Part shown: in pieces, positions 46,034-57,713 of the stretch
How the letters are laid out: every line of letters begins with the position of its first letter
Position numbering within the stretch: position 1 is the first letter of the stretch
NCBI GenBank assembly: GCA_000750105.3
Contig: JPHH03000021.1
Span: 372,001 to 436,000 of the forward strand
Length of the DNA stretch: 64,000 nt
Direction: 5' to 3'
DNA from: Tolypocladium sp. Sup5 PDA-1
Taxonomy: Eukaryota > Ascomycota > Sordariomycetes > Hypocreales > Ophiocordycipitaceae
Program-made: the position numbers and the translations under genes
The notes under the pieces: generated by a model
Told to the model about the DNA's origin: nothing
Seen by the model: only the letters and a program-made list of their open reading frames with translations
Database searches by the model: none

Positions 46034-46786
46034 TCATCTTGTGACGTCTCGCCATATCCGCACAACCTGCAGCTTCTCCCACCCGGCTGTCTTGCCGCTG
46101 GACCCGACCGTCAGGGCTCTCCACTCGGGACCAAAGCCCTGTATCCGCCTCTTGACGTCTTCCGGCTTGTTCTGCGCGCAGAGGAGGATGTACGCGCAGC
46201 CACGCGGGGAGAGAATCTGCGGCAGAGACTCGATCAGGCGGTCCGTCGTCTCCATGCCGTCCATGCCCCCCGCATAAGACAGCGAGAGCAAGTAGGAGTC
46301 GTCGTCAAAGGACGGCTTCTGCGTCGGCGACGGATCGTCAGAGAAACTCTCGGGCCGGGAGGGCATATCCGGCGTGGGAACGTAGGGAGGATTAAAGATG
46401 AGCACATCGATGCTGTTGTCCCTCCACGGCGCCGCGAGATCCCCCATGCAGGACCCCAAGTACACGCCGTGCGTCCCCCCGTGATCCGCCTGCGCCTTGG
46501 CCACCGTCCCGACCGTCGCGCGGCAGGCGTAGGCGTTCATGTCCACTCCCGCGGTGAGGACGCGCCGGGTGCCGAAGATGGTCTGCGCGTGGGCGTGCAC
46601 GAAGGCGAGGACGACGCCGGAGCCCGTCCCGAGCTCGACGACCAGGGGCGCGGCGTGCGCGAACTCTCGGTGCAGGAAGTGCCGCTCGGTGGCGGAGGAG
46701 AGGGTGTCGAGGAGCAGGAAGGAGTCTTCCGAGGGCTCGTAGACGCGCTCGTAGGGGACGTGTGAGGTATCCGGCGTGGGCAGCAT
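46034..46786 (-). CDS. MTQ2: eRF1 glutamine methyltransferase (Mtq2/HemK2)
   Basis: SAM-dependent methyltransferase that, with Trm112, methylates the Gln of the GGQ motif of release factor eRF1. Single exon, 250 residues. It starts with HVPYERVYEPSEDSFLLLD, typical of Mtq2. Next comes the SAM-binding VVELGTGSGVVLAF (about 48-62), then the acidic loop GVDMNAYACRAT. The catalytic NPPY lies in DVLIFNPPYVPTP (Asn132). The C-terminal block AGGMDGMETTDRLIESLPQILSP is also characteristic. It is convergent with Sm D1 across about 270 bp. Confidence 0.96.
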   Translation of the reverse strand: MLPTPDTSHVPYERVYEPSEDSFLLLDTLSSATERHFLHREFAHAAPLVVELGTGSGVVLAFVHAHAQTIFGTRRVLTAGVDMNAYACRATVGTVAKAQADHGGTHGVYLGSCMGDLAAPWRDNSIDVLIFNPPYVPTPDMPSRPESFSDDPSPTQKPSFDDDSYLLSLSYAGGMDGMETTDRLIESLPQILSPRGCAYILLCAQNKPEDVKRRIQGFGPEWRALTVGSSGKTAGWEKLQVVRIWRDVTR

Positions 46787-47094
46787 GATGTGCGGACTGG
46801 TGGTTTGAGACGGGTGGTGAGAGCTTCAGTGAATTTTACGGTCCAAGAGAGACGGAATACAACACCAAGAGGGGCACGTGATGTCTCCATTGTAAACTCG
46901 CAGCGCCATGTCCACCACTTCGAGAAGTCAAGCAGTTACAAGACGAAGCTTGATAAATCGGTTTGAATCACAGCTTGTGATGTTGTTCATGGTGTCTTGG
47001 TGATGTGACGCTCGGTGTGGTTGGAGGGGCCTTCTGTGGATGAAAAGCTTCACCACCACCACCCCCTCCGCCTCGATCAGTCTTCTCTTTCCCA
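46787..47094. other. Intergenic, promoter of MTQ2
   Basis: About 310 bp between the MTQ2 start and the stop of the next minus-strand gene. Nothing else is recognised. Confidence 0.55.
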
Positions 47095-47433
47095 TCACAA
47101 AACCACACACCCACAGCCGCTCCCCCTCATCGCCCCAAACCTCACGTCCACTCCCCAATCATCCTCATCCGGGCCCGCGCCAAACTTGACCCCCCAGCCC
47201 ATCCTGTCCACCACGCGCACCGCGTTGCGGTCGTACGCCCGGCCGCCCGCGATGTCCTCTGCGCACCGCGGGCACGGCCGCGTCCTGGTCCGGTAGAACT
47301 TGGGCGTCTGCTTGGTCGTGCCGTCGCCGATGCCGCGGCACGTCGAGAAGCCCATCCAGGGCCCGCACGGCTCCGTCACCACGGCCCATATGTGCTTGCA
47401 GTCGTTGTGCTGGAAGTAGGTTACGACGCACAT
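47095..47433 (-). CDS. Small Cys-rich protein with C-terminal CaaX box, function unknown
   Basis: Single exon, 112 residues from the ATG at 47433. The frame is open upstream to ATGs at 47538 and 47598, so the start is uncertain. I chose 47433 because the distinctive sequence begins there (MCVVTYFQHNDCKHIWAVV). Cys pairs and a His in the N-terminal half (NDCKH, EPCGPWMGFSTC, TRPCPRC) suggest a small zinc-binding fold. The C-terminal part is Gly/Asp-rich. The protein ends in Gly-Cys-Gly-Cys-Val-Val-Leu. The last four form a CaaX box, with Leu favouring geranylgeranylation. I recall similar short fungal proteins without known function, so this is probably a conserved hypothetical. Confidence 0.7.
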   Translation of the reverse strand: MCVVTYFQHNDCKHIWAVVTEPCGPWMGFSTCRGIGDGTTKQTPKFYRTRTRPCPRCAEDIAGGRAYDRNAVRVVDRMGWGVKFGAGPDEDDWGVDVRFGAMRGSGCGCVVL

Positions 47434-47807
47434 CTCCGGGTTCGTGTGGTCTGTTTGCAGGTAGGCAAAGTTGTCTCGTAAGGAGGTGATGGCTTGTTTG
47501 GGCGTTGAGTGGAAGTGGTTGTAGGTAGATGTTTGCATAGCACCCGTCAAACGCTGTGGGAGCAGCGATTCGGGTTCGAAGATGTAGTGTGAATTCACAA
47601 TTCGAACCTCGCACCCAAGTAAGGGCTTTCCAACTGCGAATACAACAAGCAGCCACTAGCGCCATGTGTACCCCTTCTCGTGTATCCGGTCCCTCAATAC
47701 CTAGCAAAACAACCGCTCGATAATACAAACCGTTTTCCAATCTGCAGGACAGTAAACACCCCCCCCTAAATCCAAACGCCATGCAATAATTTGCACATCT
47801 ATGCCCC
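47434..47807. other. Short intergenic region between two minus-strand genes
   Basis: Includes the possible upstream extension of the Cys-rich protein frame (to 47598) and a run of C at 47760-47766. No further gene is seen. Confidence 0.5.
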
Positions 47808-50179
47808 CTACCCCCGAAAAGACGACTCCGTGGTAAACCCATCTCCCTCCTTCAACGTGCTGCTCTCGCCCATCTCATCCGACGTCGTATCATCCACCGC
47901 CACGTCATCTTCATCACTTGGCACCAACTTCAACAGCATAGCCTCCATGCGCTGCATCGACTTCTCCATGGCCGCCATCTTGGCCGCCATGCCCTCCAGA
48001 TCCTCGGGGTTCTCGGTGAATGAACTCCGCAGCTTGGTCGCGAGGCCCGGGAACATGGAGTCCCTCCGCGACGGCTTCCTCACCGTCGACTCGGCCGTCG
48101 TCTGCCGAGTAAACTGCCGCCGGATAAGGTGGTGCGTCATGTCGTCGTCGACAGCAATGTCGTCATGCACACCGTCCGGCGGCGCAACCTGAAAGACTGC
48201 GCGCAGGTATCGGTGAGCCGAGATCTGCCACTTGCGCCAGAACCACTTCCTGGCCCGGGGGTAGACGGACTGGCTCATGGAGCTGGCCGGCCAGAGCAGG
48301 CGGCGCTCGGCGACGGCGATGATGAGGAGCAGCGGAAGATTGACCAGCCGCACGGTGGCAACGTGAATCTTATGGAACCACCGTGGGCTGACGACAAACT
48401 TGAGCGGCAAAAGGAGGAAGACTGCGAGGAGGTTGAAAGGTGGTTGGTAGGCGAATACGGCATCCGCTTTGACGCCTTCGAGGGTCAGAACAGCCCGCCT
48501 GAACTGGATCTCGGCCGTCGCGTTAGATGAGATGTTGCTAAAGGTATTGGAGAGCATCGAAACGAGGATGGTGAGGAAGAGGGTGTTGCCCAGGAAAGCA
48601 AAGGCGACCATGACACTCGGTCCCAGTAGCCAGTGGAATTCAGTCTGCGACACTGGTTAGCCAGCAACTTGTGAGCCTCTCTCAAGGGCACTTACCGAAC
48701 GCTGAATGCCAGTCCCGTCCAGTCCAAACCAAATGTAAATCATCCACTTCGATATTGTTCTAACCTGTCAGCTTGTGCTTCGGACAAGGGACCCTCTCAG
48801 ACTTACAATAGTGGGTGCGCTCCTTCTCCCAGCCAGAGCAGAGACAGCAAGAATCCGAAGAAGCACCACGCAGACAGAGCCGTTAGAAGCATAAAGTCTG
48901 CCATCATGGATCGCAACGCGAGAAAGACCAGGTTGTCGGATAAGAGGTTGAACGCCAGACGAGGCACCAAGACGGGAGCAGCGAGCGCCAGGACGTCAAA
49001 GGCCTGCTCAGCAGGGCCAGGAGCACCGACACGGAATCCGTGCAACCGCAGCATCAGATACACGGAATAAATACAGATGAATGCGACGTCGAGGAAAGAC
49101 CACAAGTTTTGCGTGTAGACACCCCTTGACAATCTGTCAGCAAACGCGTCCACGAAGAATACGGGCTGGGAGGACTTACCAGCCATGAGCCAAGATGGTT
49201 GCAAACTGATCCAATCCCCACCCAAAGGCGTAAATCGCAAAGCACGCCTCCAGAACAGTAAGCTTGCCCTTCTCCCTCATCAACATGACCCCGATGTAGA
49301 GGCCGAGAAGGATGGTGAACTGAATCGCCTCGAGGATATTCCGCGTCCGAGGCACAATCAGGCGATACTGGTTCAGCAGCGGCGACTCGCGGGGGTCGTA
49401 CAGCGAAATCGGCTTCAACTTGTAGTGGTCGGGGATGATGTCCCAAAACGTCGACGGCGTGTATATGATGCGGCCCTCGTAGATGGCAGACACGACCCGC
49501 TGGCACGTAGTCGAGCTGAGGAAGTGCTTGCTCTCCGTCAGGATGGCCACCTCGAGCGACGGCAGGGTGCGGTGGTACGTCCATGACGTCTTGGCCTCGG
49601 CCTCATCGCGGATGTGAGGCGGCGCGTTCTGGAAGGGCTCAAAGCCCGCGACGAGGATATGCGCCAGGAGCAAGAGCCCGTCCGTGCCCTCGTGGTCCTC
49701 GCCGAAGCGCCTCAGGATGCGCGTCGCGATGAGCTCGCACAGCGTGGCGCGCGACCAGTTGACGTTTTGGCGATTGCTCGAGCGAGACTCCTCGACCAGG
49801 AACTGAGCGCGATTCACCAGCAAGCAGTAGACTGAAGCAGAGCGTGTTAGCTTCAAGATGAATACCGACGACGAGCGCCTGACTGACCAACTGAAATGTC
49901 GTCGAGCTCGAAAAACTTGTCCACCAGCGGCCTCACAACAGTGACGTTGATCCTCACATCCCTCAGCTGCTCGAGGCTCAGGTAGTCCTCGACGACGCTG
50001 GTGATGTCGCGTCGTATGCGGTGGATGGTGGTGTACACGGGCAGGTGGCTGTGCGGGTTCGTCATGCAGCTGTACACGGTGTCCCCGTCGTCGCCATGGT
50101 CCGTGTACAGCCTGCTCAGCAGCGGACGCCGCTCTTCAGGAGGTGGCGGCAGGGTGATGCGCCGCCTGCGGTCCGCCAT
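47808..50179 (-). CDS. YVC1: Vacuolar TRP-type cation channel Yvc1
   Basis: Six-TM channel that releases Ca2+ from the vacuole in yeast and affects hyphal growth in other fungi. Five exons: 50179-49888, 49831-49180, 49124-48807, 48759-48696 and 48644-47808, giving 720 residues. Recognisable stretches: HLPVYTTIHRIRRDITSVVEDYLSLEQLRD, ELDDISVVYCLLVNRAQF across the first junction, and several hydrophobic spans between residues about 230 and 420. The pore region is formed across exons 4 and 5 (IYIWFGLDGTGIQRS, then TEFHWLLGPSVMVAFAFLGNTLFLTILVSMLS). The cytosolic tail has a predicted coiled coil (MAAKMAAMEKSMQRMEAMLLKLV) and an acidic cluster. The ATG at 50179 is preferred, though the frame is open upstream to 50287. 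Confidence 0.93.
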
Positions 50180-50910
50180 GTACGCGTCCGCGGCGCTCCC
50201 GAGAGACACGGGAGGATGGGGGAGAGCAAGTATCTCAAGAATGGAGTGCTTTCGGGTGTTGAGAAGGGGTGGGGGTAAGGAAAACAAATAAAATGTGAGC
50301 AGAGTAGTATCGATTTTCGGGTGGCGCCGCTACGATATGTAGGTGTGAGGCGGATGCAGATGTGAGAATGGAAAGCTGAGGTGAGTTGTGGTGGACGGCC
50401 AAGGGTTGGCGTCATTGGAGCAGGGGTTTCAGGTTCTTGGGTAAAACGGGAGGCGCCCTGATTGGGCTGGCGCTGCGATCCCCCACGCCAATGTGCAGCA
50501 GCCGCTATAGTTTAGGCTGGGGGCGCTGTGATAGGCCTTGGCAGATGCAATGGATGTCTGCTCTGGAGATCGGCTGCAAGATTCAAGCATTGAAGGAGGA
50601 AGATGTTTTCTGTTCTTTTCGGTGTTCCTCCAAACAAAGTAGCCCCCTGTTTCTCTTAGCACATATGTTATTGGACACCGGACTTGCCGCCTCCCGGAAG
50701 GGTTCCCCCTACCACGCAAGCGTCCATCCTGGATGCAAACGATAAAGTAGGTTGCGTCCTTGCAATATCCGTACCTAGGTAGGTTCATTGTGCGACCTCA
50801 CAGACGGTAGGGCACTCAACAGCACAAACTCTTCTCCCTTGAATACAATCATGTTTGTTTCGTACACATCTACTAAGAAGCGCCCTATTAAAACGGCACC
50901 AGCTCGGCGT
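50180..50910. other. Intergenic, YVC1 upstream region
   Basis: About 730 bp. It contains the YVC1 promoter and the 3' flank of the APH-type gene. Frames in it show no domain. Confidence 0.55.
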
Positions 50911-52134
50911 CTACAGCCGTGGACCCTCCTTGCTCGCACCCTGCGCTAGCTTCCACGCAAACTGCGCCAGCGGGATGCGCGTCACGGCGTGCTGCTTGGC
51001 CTTTTCGCTGCTCGCCTGGCGCACCGCGTAGCGCGCCGCGATGCCCTGGCACACGGCCGCCAGCTTGAAGACGTTGAAGGCCATGCCCCACGTCAGCTCC
51101 GCCCGCGGGTCGTACCCCGAGATGGCCGTGTACCACGACAAGGCCTGCTCCTCCGTCGGCAGGCCGGGGGTCCGCCCGGGCAGGAACGCGGCCGCCGAGC
51201 TGGGGCCCGCGCCGGGGGCCTTGGCCGTGTAGAACTGCATCAGGAGGTTGCAGACGTCGGAGAGCGGGTGTCCGACGGTGGACATTTCCCAGCTGCGGCC
51301 ATATAAGTCAGTGGCCAGACGGACGCACGGGGTTAAGGAGGCTGTACGCACTCGAGGATGCCAATCACCCGCGGCTCCGTCTTGTGAAACACCATGTTGT
51401 CAATCTTGTAGTCGCCGTGCACCAGCGTCGCGCGGTCCTTGGGCTGCAGCCGCTCGTTCATAAAGAACTGGACCGTCTCGTCAAAGTGCGGCAGCCGGCC
51501 CACCTCCTCGCCCGTCTCCACGTCGGCAACCACCTCCTGGTGCGCGCATATCGTGCTCCACGTCTGGATCTGGCGGTTGTAGAAGCCCGTGGGCTTGCCG
51601 AAGCGCTCCAGCCCGACGCTGCGGTAGTCGACGGCGTGGAAGCGCGCCAGCGCCTCGATGGCCGCACGCCACATCTGTGTGCGCTCCTCGGGGCTCACGC
51701 CGGGCATGGAAAAGTCCTCGAAGATGCGCCCGTCGAGGAACTCCATGATGTAAAAGGGCGTGCCGATGATGGACTCGTCCTCGCACAGGCAGTACGTCTT
51801 GGGCACCGCCACGTCCGTCTTCTCCAGCGCGTGCATGATACGGTACTCGCGCTCCACCTTGTGCGCCGTCTTGGACAACAGCTTGCCCGGCGGCTTCTTG
51901 CGCATCACGAACCGCTGTCCATCGGCACCCGTGACCTGGTACGTCGGGTTGGACTGGCCAAACCCAAACTGTTGCCGGCAAGCGTCAGCGTGGGCTCATG
52001 CTCATGACGCAGCGAAGCCATCACACGCCACTCACCTGTTTCAGCTCAATTGGCGTCTTGATCTGGGGCACATTCTCGGCGACAAACTTGCCAAAGGCCA
52101 CCTCGTCGATCGGCTGCCGCACTCTGCCCGCCAT
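50911..52134 (-). CDS. APH-fold phosphotransferase (ACAD10/11 N-domain type)
   Basis: Kinase-like protein of the aminoglycoside-phosphotransferase fold. It resembles the stand-alone version of the N-terminal domain of acyl-CoA dehydrogenases 10/11, which phosphorylates 4-hydroxyacyl-CoA during fatty-acid breakdown. Three exons: 52134-52036, 51968-51352 and 51292-50911, giving 365 residues. Motifs: FGFGQSNPTYQV nucleotide loop, FVMRKKPPGKLL (with the ATP-contacting Lys) and HKVEREYRIMHAL. The PFYIMEFLDGRIF hinge, the catalytic HGDYKIDNMVF (Asp219) and the metal-binding VIGILDWEMSTVGHPLSD follow, the last joined across intron 2. No dehydrogenase domain follows. A role in lipid catabolism is inferred from homology. 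Confidence 0.9.
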
Positions 52135-53469
52135 GGCGACGTCGCTCTGCCGGAGCTGCCGCGGTTCTCTGTCGCGTGAGCTAGCCAAGCTGCCCCTCGA
52201 GCGCAGTCTCACAGCTCAAACAGATATCCAATGCGGTAAATCAAGTCACGGGCTTCAGAGCCGTCCTGTTGGGCTCAAGCCTGAGAGCCTGAATCGTCCA
52301 AGTTCGTGCCGCAAATTTCCGTGACGTTGGGGGGGAGTTGGTCTGATGTATGTCGTACCGAGTACGGATTATTAGTCCGTACGTTGCAGCCACCACCGAC
52401 CAGCCGAGGTACAGAGTGGCGCCTCGGGAGCGGCTTGGGAATCCCCGTGGCCTCCATTTCTCGGTACCGCTCTCGGAACCGCGCGCCCCTCACCCACGGC
52501 CCCAACTGCCCCCCGTCTTGGTCCGAAGTAACCGACTGGACAAGGCATTCATGACGCGACGTCGCTCTGCCAATGTCTGGGGTTTCACAGTGCCAACTTG
52601 TTTTTCTTGAATTGCACAGGCATGCACAAGTTCACAACCTCAAAAGGGTGTGGGCCACATCGCACATCGTCACGAGTCCCTTCAGACTACAGCCAGGAGA
52701 CGATTAGAAACGTCAATTCAAACCATCAATTTCAGCAAACAATTTCCCATATAATATCCGGCGACGGACAACCATCCCTTGAATCTATATCCATCACATA
52801 ATGAGCTGGCCCCAGTGTCCTGACACTGTTGTTTTCTCTTCCTGATTCGTTCAGCAAGCTGGTTTTTGCGTCCATTTTATATTAACATTTTTTTGGTTCT
52901 TTGGTTTTGCCTTTTTGCTGTCTCGGCTTCGTCCGGGGCTTCTGCGTCTGCGTCGACCGACGCATTAGCCTACCTGGCAACCGACCACCGCTCGAGCGCC
53001 GTTGGTTGCCAGACCAGCGGCAGGAGGACTCAGCAAGGAACCCGCTCAACAAGGAAACAAGCCAATGTAACAAAGCAAAGAAAGAAGATAGAAGAAGAAA
53101 TAACAGGGAAGAGGGGTATCCATCGTGTCGAATCATCCATGCATTCTGTCCATCCAGTATTCCTGTAGCTCCGGCCCATGGGGTAGAGTATGCTGTTGCC
53201 AGTCCGAGTGTGTATTATAAAAACTTTGGAAACAATTGCCGACCTCGCGGCCCCGGTCCTCGGTCGACAGTGGCCACGCAGGAAGGTCCCCAGAAAAAGA
53301 AACCGCGAGACAGATCCTTTACCACGGACACCTCCATCAACCCGACACCTCACCCAGCGCGATATTTAAATCAAAAAGCAAGGCGGGAGGCAGCTGTTTC
53401 TGTGGTCATGGCATCGTGAGCTCGCTGGCCACCCCGACAAGAGTGGCATAGCGAGAGGCGACCTGGCCA
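52135..53469. other. Intergenic between APH-type gene and hapB
   Basis: About 1.3 kb, A+T-rich from 52600 to 53130. It contains a GTACGGA dyad (52362-52382). No gene is seen. It probably includes the APH-type promoter and the hapB 3' UTR. Confidence 0.5.
52362..52382. repeat. GTACGGA dyad with 7-bp spacer
   Basis: Perfect GTACGGA/TCCGTAC inverted arms, about 230 bp upstream of the APH-type gene start. Confidence 0.65.
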
Positions 53470-54438
53470 TCAGCCGTCGTCTTCATCACCGTCGTCGGGA
53501 CTGCGGTTGCTTGTCTTCGATTTTTTATTAGGAGACCCAGATCCTGCTTCGGACTTGCGCTTCGTACCTGCAGAGTCCGCGGGCTTGGTAGCAACTGCGT
53601 CTCCACCCTCAGCCTTGCTCACATCGTCGCCCTTGGCGTCTCGCTCCATCGCCGCCACCTCTTCGGCCGTCAAGAATCGGCCTCCAGGCCCGCGAGGCCG
53701 GCGCATTGCGTGGTTGTGGCGCGACTCGTGAAGGTACGGCTTCCGGCCCTTGGACGTCAGTCGCAGTTGCTCCTCCAACCGTTGTCGAGCCACTCGCCGC
53801 TTGAGGATCCGGTGGAACTGCTTCGCGTTGACGTAAAGAGGCGACTCTTCGGCCCCGCCAGACGGCATCTCGGGCGACTGGGGATGTGGCATAGCTTGAC
53901 CAGGAGGGATTTGCGGCGGAGCCACACCCGGGCGTGGCCCGTGGCTCATCATGCCTTGCGCGTTTGGTACACCGGGGCTGGTGACTTGGCTCATCCGCCG
54001 GCCGGGTATTTGGGGCATGGTGTTCATTCTGGGAGACTGGCGGCTATCCTTCTTGTCCCCGGCCATCCTCGGAGAACTTTGGGGCATGCCGGGATCCGAG
54101 TGCATGTAGGGGTAGTTGGAGCCGGAGGCTGCGGCGGTTGCCGCCATTGCGGCCGCCTGGATCCCCGGCATGCCATAGGGAACCTGCTGCATGCCCTGCT
54201 GCGGCACGCCATACTGTGGTTGGTACATGTTGTGACCTTGGTGCTGGGTCGGTTGTTGCGGTTGTTGCGGTTGTTGCTGTGGTTGCTGCTGCTGAGAGTT
54301 GAGGAGCGGTGACGATTGTACCGGGTGCTGGCTGATGCTGTGGTTGGTCGGCGAGGTTATACCGGCGCTTGCGCCTGGGTTCGGGTAACCTGAGTGTGTG
54401 TTCTGCTGCTGTTGTGGATATTGCGCGTATTCCATCAT
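53470..54438 (-). CDS. hapB: CCAAT-binding factor subunit Hap2/HapB (NF-YA)
   Basis: DNA-contacting subunit of the trimeric CCAAT-binding complex, which controls respiration, iron and redox genes in fungi. Single exon, 322 residues from the ATG at 54438 (a second ATG follows directly at 54435). The N-terminal half is Gln/Pro/Met-rich and disordered. The NF-YA core at 198-256 is complete: the subunit-association helix (PLYVNAKQFHRILKRRVARQ), then the DNA-binding part (KPYLHESRHNHAMRRPRGPGGRFL). The C-terminus holds basic clusters (TKRKSE and NKKSK), suiting a bipartite nuclear signal. The frame is open upstream to 54525, but those extra residues look non-coding. Confidence 0.95.
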   Translation of the reverse strand: MMEYAQYPQQQQNTHSGYPNPGASAGITSPTNHSISQHPVQSSPLLNSQQQQPQQQPQQPQQPTQHQGHNMYQPQYGVPQQGMQQVPYGMPGIQAAAMAATAAASGSNYPYMHSDPGMPQSSPRMAGDKKDSRQSPRMNTMPQIPGRRMSQVTSPGVPNAQGMMSHGPRPGVAPPQIPPGQAMPHPQSPEMPSGGAEESPLYVNAKQFHRILKRRVARQRLEEQLRLTSKGRKPYLHESRHNHAMRRPRGPGGRFLTAEEVAAMERDAKGDDVSKAEGGDAVATKPADSAGTKRKSEAGSGSPNKKSKTSNRSPDDGDEDDG

Positions 54439-57400
54439 CCCACGGGGGACGAGGATGTTTGGATGTCGCGAATGTGTCGCGAAAAGCCGTGTGGGGACCT
54501 TCGATGCTATTCGCTCTATCCCCAATGAGGCTCAACGTCGGACGAATGAGGGCGACTGAGCAGGAAATGGGACAGCCAAGCAAGAGTAGGAGAGGCAGAT
54601 AACGAATAACGTAGGCACAGGCCCTCTAGCGAATGCTGGGGTTTAAAATGCACAAACTGCTTGGGTATGGTTGGGCACAACGCGTTGGGAGACGCTTCGT
54701 TCCTTGGGTAGATGGTCGCGAATGCGCGCGGCGCTGTACAGGCACCCAATCTATCGGAATTGGGTGGATGAGCTGGCAGTAGGGGGGATGTCGTAGCTGC
54801 GTGGCTCCCAAGGTCGGTCAAGGCGCATGCAAGCTGATGTCGAGGCTGCGGGGTGCCAGCGGGATCGGTGGCTCGGCCGTGGAGAAATGGGGAGCCACGT
54901 GAGAACCGGGCCCAGGTGTAAGTCGACTGTGCGACTGTAGACGGGGAGAAGCGAGCGAAACAAAGCAACGGCCTTGTTTGCTGAGAAGCTCTTGACGGAG
55001 GACTGGCAAGATCTATCCAACCAAATTCGTTAGCGGAGCTGTATATAGGCCAAATGGTCGAAACAGCGGCACGATGGGAAGGCTAGGGGCGTTGCGGACG
55101 GGGCTGCTGGCGCTTGGAGCCACACTGGCGATGCGTTGGCAGGCCCATGCATGACGGAAACATGCACAACCCAGGTCCACCATGCCGACCGTCGCAGCAG
55201 CCGATCCCCAAGCGTCGACAAGGTTGCGTCGCAAGCAGGGCAGGTGAGCGTGAGCTGCGGATGGAAGAGAAGAGCCGTCCGCTGTGCATGTCCTGGCATG
55301 CTGCCAAGGGCCAGGTCGTCGCCCAGTTTGGGCGAGTCTTCCGCGAGAGGGAGAGGGAAAGGGACGAAAGAGCCGCATCTTCAATGCCTTGCATCTGAAG
55401 ACGGGCATCGGGAGGATGGGGAGACCCAGAAGCCCGTCCATTGGGGCTACAGGCATGGCGGTGTTGTTGATTGAGTTGGTCGGTGTTATGGGCTCTGGCC
55501 CAAGGCGCATGAGGGAGGGTGTAAATCAGGCAGGTACCTTTCCGTGGAGTGCAGGGTGATGCGCCGATGAAGCAATGAAGGGGACGGCAGGACGAAAACA
55601 GGGAATCCGGGACGTACTAGCAATCAGAGAGTGAGAGCAAGGGGATTCAGCATCCAGCGCTTGCTGACGCGACGAAAGCATGTAAATGAACGAACAACGA
55701 ACACGCGACGAAGTGAGTGTCGAGCGGAGCGGAGCAGTCGGTGTAAGTGCGATGCGCCCAGCGCGCAGACGCACACAACCACGCGCGCCCAAGATGTGAC
55801 GAGCGAAATAAAGAGGGGTGGGGGGGAGGCGGGGAGGTTGCGAGCCGAGGGGATGTTATGAACGCGACGAGACCGAGTAGCAAGGCTTCCCGCAAGCCAT
55901 TGCTGCAGCGGCCAGGGACAAATGCGACTGCGGGATGGTGCGAGGCGGCTGATGGGCACGCACTGCGCTCTACGTACCTTGTTCCCTTGTTCCCGTGCAA
56001 CCAAGCAGCGGTCGGGATGCGCGCGGCTGCTCGGAGCTGGTGCGGCGCTGGACAAGATGTCACCACGCGACGATGCGCTCGCGGGCGTTTGATTGACTGA
56101 TTGACTGATTGACGGCGGCGCAAATGGAAGAACCGGACGCCGCAGGCGCTTGTCGTCACCTGACGGCGGGCGCGGCCAATGGAGAGGGCGAAGGAGAGGC
56201 TGTCGACGATGATAGGCCTCTGCGACGGCGAAGCTGCGATGGATGGCGATGGGCGACGCGCGAAATACGGGAGCTGATTTGCTGGCGGGGGGGAGTGGGC
56301 GGTTTTTGGGTGCAGAGAGCTGCGGAAAGCTGCGGACAGCTGCGTGCTGGACCGACCTGCTGGTGACTTTGCGGGGTGGGTTCGCTGTTGGCGTCCGAGG
56401 TGGGCAGTGGGCGGGGAGCGTTGCTTTGCTCTCTCAAGTCAACAGAGGAGGGGATGGAGCGCGAGAAAATGCGCGCAGCCAGCTGTCAATACCGCTTGCT
56501 GCTCAGTGGTGAGGCAGTGGTGCACGCGCTGGCGATGGCGATGAAGCAGCCGCCGTCGTCGTCCGTCTGTCGGTGACGGAACAGCACAGCTCACGGGCCG
56601 CCCGGCTGGACTTGGCTGGGCGCGAAGGCTGTAGCTGTCTGACTGGCTGGCTGGCCGCCGGGACTGGCAGCTGGCTCAAGCTTGTCCTGTCTGTCTCGCT
56701 TGACGCTCACTGGCGCGCGAGAGAAGAGACGGAGTTGCTTTGGCGGGCAACCGGACCGAGCCTGGAGGACCGAAAGGTTGATGAGACGCTGTGAATGGCC
56801 AGCGCGCGGAAGCTCGGGCAGCGTCAGTCGCGAGGGCGTCTGCTTTTTTTGGGCGAATCTGGCTGCGCGCGCGCACGCGAAAGGCCCTATTTTTCTGCCG
56901 TGCTCTGCTGGCTCTGCTGCGCTCTGTCTGGTCTGCTTGCTGTGCAGCTTCGCAAGTCAAGTCTCAGCGTTGAGTGGAGGAGCGGGTGAATTGGCTTGAT
57001 TGGCCGTTGGGAGAGAAGAAAGGCAGGCCGTAGAGGAGGACGAGGGAAAATGCGAGGATGTGATTTGATTTGAGGGGCGGGGACTGTGAGTCTTTTAACA
57101 GCTGTGACTGGCTGATTCAGCTCTGCGGTGGGGCATCAGCGGTGGCTGGCAACGCGCCTCGATGTTGATTTGCTGGGAGATGACGCCGTGCACGGGCCAT
57201 GCAGGTCGGCGGTACGCCGCGGAGCCGGACGCGGCACTTTCGGGGCGAGCGGTTTCTGGCGGCGGCAGCAAGTACACCTATTGTACCCTGTACATGCGCC
57301 GCCCGCTCAACGTGCTCGAGGTCCGAGGAGTCGAGAGGCTGCGCGCCAACGACCGCCAACGACCGCTGTCTCGCCCGCGTCTGTCTCTCTCCGCGCAGAG

Positions 57401-57696
57401 TCTTTTGTCTCTCATCTCGTCCGCTGTCAACTTTTGTCTCTCGTCGAGTCTGCATCGTTCTGTACGGACTAGTCTCCGTGGATTCGGCGTCAGCAATACA
57501 AAGAGTCGGCTTGATCCTCCGCATCTTGTTGCAAGCTTCGTATTCCTGCCTGCCTGCCCCCTCCACCGAGACCAGACCGTCCTAAATGCCTCTCTTCCTC
57601 TGCCTCACGTTCAGCCCCCAACTTTTACTCTCAACGCCGTACGGGCGCCCCACGCCGTCAGTCCCGAGCGTGACGTGACGGCAGCTCTGCTTCTAC

Positions 57697-57713
57697 GTAC
57701 GGATAGTCCGTAC
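57697..57713. repeat. GTACGGA dyad with 3-bp spacer
   Basis: Perfect inverted arms GTACGGA and TCCGTAC separated by TAG, in the gene-free region upstream of hapB. Confidence 0.65.
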
